Shown here: positions 1-11,400 of the stretch, one piece after another
How positions within the stretch are numbered: the stretch's first letter is position 1
Layout: each line of letters begins with the position of its first letter
Assembly: GCA_014607495.2 (NCBI GenBank)
Contig: CP053170.1
Location: forward strand, 9,052,001 to 9,116,000
Source of the DNA: Carposina sasakii
Lineage: Eukaryota > Arthropoda > Insecta > Lepidoptera > Carposinidae
Direction: 5' to 3'
DNA: 64,000 bases
Position numbers and translations under genes: made by a program
The notes under the pieces: model-generated
Told to the model about the DNA's origin: nothing
Database searches by the model: none
The model's input: the letters and a program-made list of their open reading frames with translations, nothing else

Positions 1-305
1 CGTATAAGTAACATTAATTCTACATTGTATAAGCTTTAAAAAATTATGATATCAAAGTATTATAATGACACAGTATCACTTACCTCTTATGAAAAGTTTC
101 TACGAAATTTTATAAGGAATGACGGAAAAAACTTCTGCAAGACATGCTGTCTCCATCGTCGCTCGGAAAGTACTGGCGATGCGCTGGGTAGGGTGTAGGC
201 ATGTCGAGCTTCGATGTTTATGCACTGTATCGCAAAACTATTGGATGGTTTTTGATATATGCTGATGCGCGGAATTATCAACCGCGCGGTAATATCCAAC
301 TCTCC
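1..305 (-). mobile_element. Non-autonomous DNA transposon, end fragment cut by window edge
   Basis: This stretch is an inverted copy of the left part of the element at 59463-60396. Both share the GGGGAGAGTTGGATATTACC-type terminal sequence, the GCGCGGTTGATAATTCCGCGC-like core and the tail reading TTACTTATACG. The terminus here lies near base 305 and is followed by TA. The short open frames in it are repeat-derived, since the same reading occurs in the second copy. The rest of the element lies outside the window. Confidence 0.75.
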
Positions 306-805
306 TATACCTTCGTAGGGATGTTTCACTCCTTAACAACAGACGAGTTTAGGAAATGTTCACTCTTTACATGTCTTTACATCTCTAAGCGTGTTGATCC
401 AGTGGAAACAGGGGTTCAGCGACCATTCTTAATTCTTTATTGTACACAGAAAAAAAATATTTTTTTCCGGAAATGGCACAAAGAGCAGTTTTAAATTATG
501 TATGAGTACGTATGTACTCTGATAGAATATCCATCATCCAGAGTCATAAAAATCCGTCTGCTACTACACATACCTACTGGGGACTGGCGTGACTCGAGCT
601 AGGTGTGAATCAGAAGACATAGGTACTATCTAACCAAGCTCTAACTTTATTATCTTATTAATCGCTAATGTAGGTAATCTATGCATAGGTACAACATAGA
701 CAATTTTTGCGAGGGACATTCAGTTTAGTCTAATGACATCATACATCGGTAGACAACAGTAGGTATATAGGTAAAGTCCTTTTTGCTTACGTAAACTTTT
801 CCTAG
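306..805. other. Non-coding, ZMYND10 intron
   Basis: I see no coding exon, RNA gene or clear repeat here. It lies directly upstream of a 3' splice site (ttttcctag at about 797-805), so it is the 3' end of a ZMYND10 intron whose preceding exon is outside the window. Confidence 0.6.
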
Positions 806-3800
806 CGACGGATACATGAAGCCGGTTTCCGCTAAGGAGAGAGAATGTGAGACTGTGTCCGAAGAACTCGAGCGCCAGAAGAAGGAACTTCAGTTCGATA
901 TCGGCATGAGATCCATCTCTATTGTACGGTAAGGAATATTTAATAAAAACATTAAAACAAGAATTTATCTAATTAAGATAGCTACTACTCAAAATCAATA
1001 GAAATCTGTAAGGGACATGACTTAAACCAACCCTGAGTGACTGCACGTGAAGATGCACGTGAAATTATCATTAGATATCAAGTGTGACATCGTATAAGTT
1101 TTTAAGTTACTTAACAAAAATATCTTCAAAAAAATAGCAGCACCTTCATGATTTCATGTCACCGACGACTTAGCTATCTAAACTCAAATCTAAACATCGT
1201 AGAAGCATTCAATTTTAGAAATCTAGCTTTAACCCTATTTCAGCTACATAGCTGAACACATGGAGGTAGCCGGGGTGGGAGCATCAATAGCGACCAACTT
1301 GTACAAGACTCATGACTTGCCGTCACTGCTGACTCATCTTCTGCAGCTGCAGCCGTGGAAGAGAACCAACAATAGTGGAGATATCGAGACTTATAACTGT
1401 AAGTTTCTGATTGCTTGTTGAAAGAATTGTGGTCTGTAAAGGGATGACTTCATGATTAAGGTAATACGTAGAATCAGAGAAGTTATATTATATACTCCTC
1501 TCCTATTTACCAGGTGGTAACTAGATAGAATAAGCCCCCTGATTACGTAACTTGCAGAAGGAAAGCGATAGTGAAAATTGAGAATGTTTATAGTACGCGG
1601 AGCGAGATGCAGGGCACCAGAGAACTCGTCCCACGCACGCACACTCTCGATTTCGCATTAGGGTGTTCTTTGAATGTTTTTCTCTCTAGAAAGAATTCCT
1701 GAAAAGTTATACTTTAAGCTTCTTTAGTAAAAGTAAAAAAAAAACTTATTATCAGTCGGGCGCTGGTCAAAGGCAGCGGAAGACGAATTAAGTACCCTCC
1801 ACCGTAGCGAAGCGCAGCTGTGGCTCTGTCTGCGACAGTTACTGCTGGAGCCGAGGCTAGCTAGCCATTACACCATCGACGATTGTCGGCGAACCACCTT
1901 TTGTAGGGTAAGCGGCCATCTTCAGGAACGTACATAAATTAAACACTTGTATTACTATAATGGGGAAGCCAGAGCTGCAGGATCAAAGAGATTAGTCGCT
2001 TTAATCAAAGTGGAGCTAGATGTGATAGTTGCCAGCTCACCGCCCCTGTAAGAACGCCTTGAGTTCCTTGACTCTTACGAGATGCAGCTTATGTATTCTA
2101 GTGAAAGTGAATCCCCGAATTAACATGGGATAAATAATACAAAAAAATATTCACATACTTCATAGCATTATCCTAGTCCCACCTTAAGATTCTGTGTCAG
2201 TTGTGTCGTGGGTGCCTAGCAACAGTATATATCTAATACAGTCAAACCTGGATAAGCGAGAGTTCAAGGGAGCACAATCTCATTCTCGCTTATAGAGGTT
2301 TCTCACTAACCCGAGTTTCTCGCTAATGCAGTACATGGGTAGCGTTTCTCTCTTATAGAGGTACGCAGCAATAACAAGTTACAGTAAGTACGATTGTAGT
2401 AAATATGTAATATGATAAAATTATTTGCATAATATGCACAACATATATTATGTACGTGTATACATATATATTTTTAATAATATGTATATGTTATGTACAT
2501 TAGATTTCGACATCAAAGTACTTTATAAGGGTAGGTATCAAGATGCTTACGAAAACAAAACAAAAATTCATGCACTAATGTAAATTTATTATATTTAGAA
2601 CTTATGTGTTTACAAAAAATCTGTCAATTTCGTTTGGGTTTCTGTTTTTCTTTTTTATTTCTTTCTGATATTTCATCATAATGTCTGTAACGAATTAGCA
2701 CCACTTCATGTAATAAATTTCCAAAAAAAAGCAATCAAATTCTTTTCTTTGTTCGCCTAATATTGAACAGGTACAATATTGACGAGAAAACAATAAAAAA
2801 ACAATGGTAGAAAGTTCCACGAAAGTTAAGAATGAGTCATAAAATAGCAGATGTTAAATTTGTAATTTGTTTTGTCATTTGTTATTGTATGAACCTATGT
2901 ATTTTTTGTAGCAATAGTTCCTCCTAAATAATAAATAAAGCTCATCTCTCGCTTATAGAGGTATAGATAAGTAGCAGTCTCACTTACGGAGGTCCATGAG
3001 GGAAAAACGACTCTCTCTTACAGAGGTTTCTGTTTCTCGCTAATAGAGGTTTTGGGAGCTTAAAATGACGGGTCCTGGCTATTACTCTCACTTATGGAGT
3101 TTTCTCACTTATCCAGTTCTCACTTACCCAGGTTTGACTGTATATAAAATTCTCGTGTCACGGTGTTAGAAGTTAAACTCCTCCGAAACGGCTCGACCGA
3201 TTTTCGTAAATCTTAGCATGCATATCGGTTAGGGTGGAGAATCGGACAACATCTATTTTTCATCCCCCTAAATGTTAAGGGTGGTCCGCCCCTAATTTTT
3301 TTTTTTGACAAAATTTTTTGTTTTTATTTTTTTATGATACAGCATACAAAAATACATACAACCATGAATTTTCACCCCTCTAGGATCAACCCCTTTTACA
3401 TGGCAAAACAACGTTTGCCGGGTCAGCTATAAATATATAGAAACATCCAAGACACAAATAACAACATTGATATTCATCAAATCAATAGGTCATGAGTTAG
3501 AAACCCGGTAGTCGGTCGCAGGAAGGGTCACTACCAACTAGGTACTTACACCAATCGGTCAACAAAAATGTTTATAACCACAATTATTGACATCAATTTA
3601 CGGGCCGGTTTTAATCAGCTGCAAGCGAAGATCCAAGATCACATGATCGACCAGATCCCGCCGCTGACCGACCTGAAGCTGTTCCTCTGCCGGCTCTCGG
3701 TGGGCGACTACTCGAGTCTGCACAACCGCAGCAATGGCGCCAGGAATCCGGGGTGCACGCTCATTGAAATTGTGCCGCAGGTAGGTAAATGAAATTGTAG

Positions 3801-5210
3801 CCCCCCAAAAAAGGCTCGATTGTTATTGTTTAGACCTAATATTATATCTCACTAATAATTTTCTATGATAGTGAAGTAATAAGGCTGAGTATAACTAACT
3901 CGTACGTCTGCGGGATAGGGAGTGCTGCCACAGTATGCAAAGGTAATAAAAAAAACTTATGTGTGATATCTCTATCTATTAGATATCTAAACATCTTATA
4001 AAATTATTAATAAAGAAAATGGAAAAATTCTTCACCCGAGTGGGAATCGAACCCACGACCACTGCAAAACCGTGCCAGCCGCTATAACCACTAAGCCACC
4101 TATTTAGATCCTTAGTAAAGTGACCACTTTTACCTTCACGTTAACTTCTCTTTTACTGTATGTTATACTTATATATAATTGGGTAGGTACTTACCTGCTT
4201 CTGCACTTCTTTCTGAACACTTCAATACTTTCATTCAGTACTCAAACACGCAACATGTCCATAGCCCATACAAAACTTGGCGTAATATGAGTGGGCAATG
4301 CGCAACATGTTACCTACCTTGTTCTTCAGCCCATTGCAGTACACTGCTGGACGTAGGCCTCTCCCAGGGCACGCCACAAGGCTACGGCCACAGGGGGGTT
4401 TTGCCCATAGTCACCACGCTAGGCAGGCGGGTTGGTGACCGCAGTGTGAACTTCGGACTATGTTGTCAGCACTGGAGGCGCTGCTGCCCACCTCCCGTAA
4501 CCCTTAATGGCCTCGTACGATACCCACGGGCAGGCATGGGGTGGTACAAACTACTCTGCCGGCACCACGCGGTTACCTACCAATTTAAACAAAATTTCTA
4601 AATTTAATTTTTCCTACAAGTTACCCTCACTTTTCAGATAAAAGATATCTACATGAAGCAGGTGCATAAACGCACGAAAACGATCGCCAAAACCCAACTC
4701 GGTCGATTCCATATGGACAGTTCGGAGGGGTCTCGACAGATGGCGCGCAAACTACTCGACTCATATACCAGTGATGCGGCATTAGCCCTCGATAGTGGTG
4801 GAGCGAAGTGCGCTAAATGTGGCGAAAAAGCCAGCAAGAAATGCTCGCGGTGCAAGACTGAATGGTATTGTGGAAGGTAGGTAATGAAGTAATTTTTGAT
4901 GTCATGATTGTTGTAGGAAAGAGTATTCGTAATTATTGCGCCACTGTGCCTGACACAACGGTGGCCATTAAACAAAATTGAATTATTGCGCCATCTAGTG
5001 GTGAGTAGCAGCAGCATACAAATAGCGTCTGCTGTGGAGGTATGAGTTCATTAATTTTATTTTAGGAGACACATGCTTTAACCCCTGTTCTGGGAACGGA
5101 TCATACATGCCACACAAAAACATTTTTTTAACTTTTACAGGGAATGTCAAGTTCAGCAGTGGCCTAAACATAAGGATATATGTGACCAGTTTGCCACTAT
5201 GTGTATTTAA
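806..5210 (+). CDS. ZMYND10: ZMYND10, dynein-arm preassembly factor (3' part)
   Basis: This is a cytoplasmic zinc-finger MYND protein which, in animals studied, helps preassemble axonemal dynein arms for motile cilia and sperm flagella. The exons read here are 806-928, 1244-1398, 1756-1907, 3619-3780, 4638-4876 and 5141-5210. All borders are AG/GT and all phases match, giving 901 coding bases in the window. The C-terminal MYND finger is clear: CAKCGEKASKKCSRC, then EWYC, then a final exon with RECQVQQWPKHKDIC and a stop eight codons later. The middle exons match the family pattern (LLEPRLASHYTI; LTDLKLFLCRL). The N-terminal portion, perhaps 140-180 residues, must lie left of the window. The gene converges on RpS12, with poly(A) signals only 25 bp apart. 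In insects expression is expected in ciliated neurons and testis. The identity is firm; the exact N-terminal boundary is unknown. Confidence 0.93.
2239..3140. mobile_element. pogo/Tigger-like MITE in ZMYND10 intron
   Basis: The element opens with CAGTCAAACCTGGATAAG and closes with the inverted form CCCAGGTTTGACTG, each flanked by TA. Inside, motifs such as CTCGCTTATAGAGG recur many times in both orientations near the ends. There is no transposase frame. The TIR resembles those of pogo/Tigger elements and the TA duplication fits; the superfamily is inferred from the TIR alone. Confidence 0.75.
3142..3440. repeat. Interspersed repeat, possibly Helitron-like
   Basis: AT-rich sequence with the phrases GAAACGGCTCGACCGATTTT and TTAGGGTGGAGAATCGG, ending near GGTCAGCTATAAATATA. 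This resembles widespread short lepidopteran repeats, but I cannot fix its borders. Confidence 0.4.
4021..4112 (-). repeat. tRNA-derived SINE fragment
   Basis: On the minus strand a degenerate tRNA is visible: an A-box-like GGTGGCTTAGTGG and a B-box-like GGGTTCGATTCCCACTC, followed by the body ending AGAATTTTTCC. The same module recurs near 25200, 30800, 37400, 44100, 47800 and 48050. The cloverleaf is imperfect and copy number is high, so it is a SINE, not a working tRNA. Confidence 0.7.
4318..4590 (+). repeat. Interspersed repeat (TAGGCCTCYCCCAG family)
   Basis: It contains CAGTACACTGCTGGACGTAG followed by GCCTCTCCCAGGGCACGCC. The same text recurs in either orientation near 24515, 30180, 31212, 39230, 46690, 55510, 57665 and 62525. 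The family looks like the 3' portion of a LINE or a LINE-mobilised SINE. It sits just before ZMYND10 exon 5 (within the window numbering, 4638). Confidence 0.65.
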
Positions 5211-5423
5211 GATAATTACTGCACTTCTAACAAGGGCCAAGTCGAAACAGATCACAACCAATGATTGTTGAACGAATAAATTGCTAATTGGGTGCCCTTA
5301 GAATTCATTTTGCGCCTCGTTGACATTTTGCGAATTCGAATAGCAACCAGTGTCTAATACGATTTTAATGTAACATTTTCATTTCATTTTTATATTATGT
5401 TGTGTACTACCTACCTAGTTTTA

Positions 5424-5460
5424 AATAAAAACGTTTAGTCAGTTTTTTTGGTGTTTTATT
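5424..5460. terminator. Facing poly(A) signals of ZMYND10 and RpS12
   Basis: AATAAA at 5424-5429 on the plus strand serves ZMYND10; a second AATAAA lies at 5275-5280. On the minus strand AATAAA (read as TTTATT at 5455-5460) serves RpS12, 31 bases beyond its stop codon. The two mRNAs must end within tens of bases of one another and probably overlap at their tails. Confidence 0.75.
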
Positions 5461-5490
5461 GATTTTAAACTTATAGTTAAGACCTAAGGA

Positions 5491-8400
5491 TTAGCTTGAT
5501 GACTTGAGGTAGTCCTTCAGAACATCCAGGGCAGGTGTCTCTTCACCAAAGTCCTGAAACAAGTAGAGAAAATCTATTTAGTAATATGACAAAATGATGA
5601 CAGCAGGTTACTCATTGGGAGAACCCAGCACCTTCCATTCACGTAGCTAGTGTTCAATTCTAGTCACAGGCCTGTCCACATAACTGAACTTTTGGAGTAG
5701 GACATTAAAATGCCACTCATCACTTAGCTTAGCTTTGTCTGTCTTATAGATAAATAGATAGATAGTTCCAAATATACCTCTAACTGATAATAATGTGGAT
5801 AAGGCTAGGTAGGTAGATGATTAACAAATCTTTTAGTCTAGTCTACCATGATACGAAAATAAAAACATCTCATCAGCAATCTATTGTCATACTATCAGAA
5901 TATAAGTTTGTCCGAGCGATAGGAAGGTAGCCTGTGCAAGTAACACGGCACCATAGGGTCACACGGTTACTGTGGCGCCAGTTAGACACTAACAACCGAT
6001 GGCCAGTTGCTGTGTTCGTGCATAGCGCAATTTGTAAGCACAATCAATTTTGCTTTACTAGCTATAGCCCACAACTTCCTCCGTGCGGACAACAGAATAT
6101 AGCCCAAATCCTTCTCCGCACACCCAACTAGATACATGTAGAATGGTCAAGTAAATAAAGAGTGAAGTGGTAACAAACAAACTTATTTTCACGTTTATAA
6201 TATTTGACTTGTGTGATCGACACAGTTCTTTTAGGGTCAGAAGTTGGTGCTGCACGTTTCGAAGTACTTAGGTTTATTCAGCAGCCTGATATCGTATCGT
6301 CTCTACCACAGAGATCTATAGAGTGGCCGTGGGGGCGTGGGCGGTGTAATTGAACTATGAACAAAATAGGCAAACATCGCGAAAACGCAATCAGTCGGGA
6401 CTTGATTGCCTAACGCGTCACACGGGAGTGTTTTTTTATAATGCATGCTTGTTCAGTGGTTGTCGAAGTGACCATAAACTTGAAGGGGTCACTTTTCATA
6501 GGTAAGTACAATAACAATTTTGTTTTCTAGCATTTATACCCAAATTTCATTTTATTTCGTTAAAATAATTTTCACTGAGTGACATATGTAACCTAACGAT
6601 TGAACCTAATACATTGCTCGCTAAGTGTAGCGTGCCTGGTGTTGAAATCAGTTTGACCGAGTGATGATAATTGCGCATATTGAATCGGCCGCTCCCGCGC
6701 ACGGCCGCTGCTAAGCGCTTTGACATAGAGTTGTACCTGTCATTTCTTGTTGTCGATACGTCACGTTGCCGCGAATAGTACCTACGAGTAATAACTAATG
6801 TTAAGTAGATAATTTTGAGAGTTTAAAAAATATTATGTTTATGTAAAACAATGGTGAATTACTTATTATTATTAGTGTAACAAAGTACCTAAATTAATGT
6901 AGATGTGTGCAAAGTCAACTTTTTTTATTTTTGTGTTTCTTATTAATAAATATTTTTTAAAATTATAATATCTGTTGCGTAGTTTTAAAGATCTAAGCAT
7001 ACATAGGGACAGACAGACAGATAACGGGAAGCGAGGTTGTTTTATACTATGTAGTGATACTTAGGACATATTTATGACTTTATGTCATTTAAAATTAGGA
7101 AATACTATTATTACATAATTTTAGGAGACGTAATGGGGTACCCCAACATTGATTGCCCGTTTAATAATGGTGATAAAAATGTATATAACAAATGACTACC
7201 AATAAGCATATTATTATAGTTTTTTATTTCCATCGAACATTTACATACCGTACTAATTTATTAAAGACTCCGCTACGAATTTACCTTATTCTTTATCCCT
7301 TCAAGAAAAATAACATTTTATTTGTGACCTCATACTTTTGTGACTGTGATGCAACTCAAAATCTAAGCTCAATCGGACAACGAGAAGTAGATAAAGTAGG
7401 TTGAATTTTAAGATGAAGCTAAGTAAAAACATGTTTAAAATTGTATTGTGACCAGCTACTAAAGCCTAAATTGTTCGCGATGTGCAACAACGCAAGTGCT
7501 CGATAACAAATTTATCGACAGTCAATCACTAGCGTGCGTGTGAAATTTGTTGAATGTATTTGCTATACTGAGGCGCGTACTTACACAGAAGATAGCAATG
7601 TGTGCGCGCCAATGAGAGTACCGCCTTAAATGTGTGAGTGTCAGAGATTTATCAATGTTGGGTGTAATTTGTGTTATTATTTAGATGTCAATGTAAGTGT
7701 GGCTTATAGCCGGTTACATCAGAACTCAAACTAAGTGCGCTTAGCGGCCCATCTCCTGTGTTTCTGTTATCTATGGTCTCTACCTATATACAAAATTCAA
7801 CATGGCGGCTATGTTTATGGTATTTTGATAGGCTAAATGTCGATAAATCGGTTTATCATATCGTGTTTCGCAGGTCATGCTACTAGAGCAGGATTCGGTA
7901 AACACGGCAAACATCACACACATACAAAGATGTGTCGCATGATGAATTAAAAACGGTGTCTTACTTTGATCACTACACACGAGCATCCGACAATTTTCCT
8001 GGCCTTTCCATCTTTGTCGATCTTGCATAGACCCGCCCATTCGCCGAGTTTCTTGTTGTTGTCGACCTGAAAACAATTCAAAACTCATTATATTATACAA
8101 ACACTATCGTACTTTAATATAGGGTGCAGTCATTTATAAAAGGAATATTAACACATTCGCTGCCGGCAGACTTTCTAAGGGTGCCGAGATTAGCTCAACG
8201 CCTAGTGCGAGGACGCAAATAAGCTGGTTACAGTTGTGTGTGTCTGTGTACACTCTATACAGTGTGATTCCCCATAAAGTGCACATATCGCGTGGGGTCA
8301 AAGTAAACCTTAATTGTACGATGAAAAAAATAATTTAAAAAATCACCCCCTCTATTATTTTTTAGAGGCATTTTAATTTTTTTTTGTTCCAATGCGAAAA

Positions 8401-11400
8401 AAACACGATAACTTGAAAACTAAAGGACATTCGCGTTAAAATAAATTGAGTGGTAATAGTAAAGACCAGGAGATGCTGATAATACCAAAATCTCATTATA
8501 AAACATTTAAGTGTAATAAAAAATTCCGAATTATTTACAACATATCCAAAAAAAAATACGTATTTTTTTTGGTTTTTGCATTTTTTCTCAAAATAATGTC
8601 CTATTTACAACATTTTATTAGTGACGTATGCTATTCTACATTACATTAGCTTTCAAGAGAAAAAATAATAATGTTCTAAGTCAATTTAAAACATCTGCTA
8701 CATTCAGTTAAACTAAGGTCATTATGATCGCATTTTCTTAGAAAGTCACATATTTTTACCTGATTTATGTAATTTTGATGTTATCAGCATCGCCTGATCC
8801 TTTAGTGTTTGAGATATCGTATTTTTTCTCGCAATAGAACCATAGAATAGTTTAACCAAAAAGAGGGGGGATTTTTTTCGTCGAACAATTAAGGTCTAAT
8901 TTGACCCCACGCGTTATGTGCACTTGGGGAATCACACTGTATACAATCAATATTTAAAAAAACTTCTTGGCGTATTATCATGAATGCAGATGTATATGGA
9001 GCAAATACTTAATGTTAACCTTTGACTACAATGTTGACTGAGAGAGCAAAATTTTACAGACTAGCAGGTGGCAAGTCGGCGAAATGCCATGGGCCCCTAG
9101 ACGGACTGTCAGAGGAGAATCATTATTTACAGGGGTACCCAATGAATTTGCTTTGAATGGTAAAAAAAGATGCGCATGACACAACTAACTTCACTGCCAA
9201 GGTTCAGTCATGGATATTGTATAGTAGTAGATAGGGGCTTGAAATTTGAAGTAGATTCATCTATATTCATCCATTGCAAAATTTTATTACTTATTAATGT
9301 CTGGGTGCTAGGAAAGTTGAATCCTCATAGAGAGGCTCACCATAGGGGCACACAGGTTTATGTTTGCTCCTAATGTGTCAACTCTGACATGAGGTCAGGG
9401 TGACTCGTGCGGAGCATGTGCGAATGATTCCTAACTTACATTAGGATATGTCATGAAGGAAGGAGAAAGATGTTGCCCAAGTAGAAAGAAAGAAGTCTTT
9501 CTAAAAATGCTATGTATGTAATGCATATGTAACTATTTAGGTGTTATGGTCAAAAGCCAGTTACAGTTGTTCAAGGTAAATAATGGGTATCATAAATAAT
9601 CAACATTCCAAAAACAATTTACAAGTCAATTACACTAAACAATTTACAATTTAAAAATGGGGAGTCCCATTTTCATATTTATCACAAAGAAATAAATATC
9701 AGTGGCATTTCCATGAAAATCAGCAGGCAAATACAAAGTTGATGCCCAGTATTTACCTTGTTTAACTGTACTTACATTATCATCATACATTCCATCATAT
9801 TCATAAGACCAGTGGGGTAAGCACGAACCTTTTTACGTGGCATAACGCTAGCGAATCGCTAGCAAAATCTATGTGATTTCACAGTTTGACGCTAGTGTTA
9901 CGGACTATCAAGAGGTCGTGCTTACCCGTCAGTTCTCAAGGCCAGTAAAAAAATTCCATGATTGCAATTCTGCTTCCATTGTGAAAACATTGCATTCAGT
10001 TAATTTTCCTGATAATTGTATAAGGTTTTCACAAAAACAATACTCAGAAGACTCATGCCAATTCTTGATTTTAACTAACCAAAAGAACAAGCTGGTTTCA
10101 GGCAAAAATTTTCAACAATTGATCACATTTTCGTTCTAAATCAAATCATAGAAAAATTTACTGAATATAAGAAAGATCTTTACATAGCCTTTATAGATTA
10201 TTCAAAGGCATTTGACTGCATTTCGCACCAGGCTTTGTGGGACGCTTTGTATAGACAAGGGATTCACCAAAAATACATCTCTCTACTGCAAACAATGTAT
10301 AAAGAAAGCAAAGGAGTTGTCAAATTGGAAAGAAAAGGTACTCCATTCAAAGTAAAAAGAGGTGTTCGACAAGGGGACCCCATATCTCCCAACCTTTTTA
10401 CAGCTCTACTAGAAGACATTTTTCGCAAACTTGATTGGACAAACTTTGGAGTGAGCATAAATGGAACGAAGTTGAACCACTTAAGATTCGCTGATGACAT
10501 TGTAATTCTCAGTGATAATTATAATGACTTAAACACCATGTTGCAAGGCCTTAATTCAGAAAGCAAAAGGTGCGGTTTGCACATGAATGTGAGTAAAACT
10601 TGTATAATGACCAATACAGACAAAACACCAATCAATATTGATCAACTCACCCTAGACTATGTAGAGACATATACTTACTTGGGTCAAAATTTAAGTTTCG
10701 AAAGCCAAACAACGCGAGAAATAGAACGACGAATTAAAATGGCATGGAGTAAGTACTGGGCTCTTAAACACATATTTAAATCCAAAATTTCAATAAGATT
10801 AAAAAAGAAAGCATTTGATAACACCATCTCACCGTTACTACTTTATGGCTGCCAGTGTTGGACATTGACAAAGGCACTAATTAAGAAAATTCAAATATGC
10901 CAAAGAAAAATGGAAAGAAGCATGCTAGGCTTGAGACTGATTCAAAAAGTGCGCAATACTGACATTCGACACAAAACTAAGCTAAAAGATGCTGCTGAGC
11001 TAGTTTGCAGATACAAATGGAGGTGGGCTGGTCACGTGGCTCGTGCACCAGATGGGCGCTGGAGTGAACGCTTGCTTCATTGGTGGCCTCGAGAGGACAA
11101 GCGACCTCGTGGTCACCCCAGACGCCGATGGAGCGACGACATCACAGAACTGGCAGGCGGGACTTGGACTAGGTTGGCAAGAGATAGAGCCGAGTGGCAC
11201 GCGTTGGAGGAGGCCTTTGCCCACAAATGGGTTCTCCATTAGATATAAGACATTTTATGACATTTTATTATGATAATTTATGTATTTTAATTTGGAAATA
11301 AAAGGCTTTATTATTATTACTACTAATTTTCCTTGGTGATCTGATCAAAACATACCTTAACAAGTGGGATTTGATGTTCATTGCACAGAGCCTGCACCAG

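Noticed and set aside
1391..1642. Minus-strand frame across the end of ZMYND10 exon 1244-1398
   Set aside because: Antisense to a clear exon and its donor; no homology.
4179..4601. Plus-strand frame of 140 residues rich in Cys/His
   Set aside because: Lies inside an interspersed repeat found about nine more times in the window; no splice or family support.
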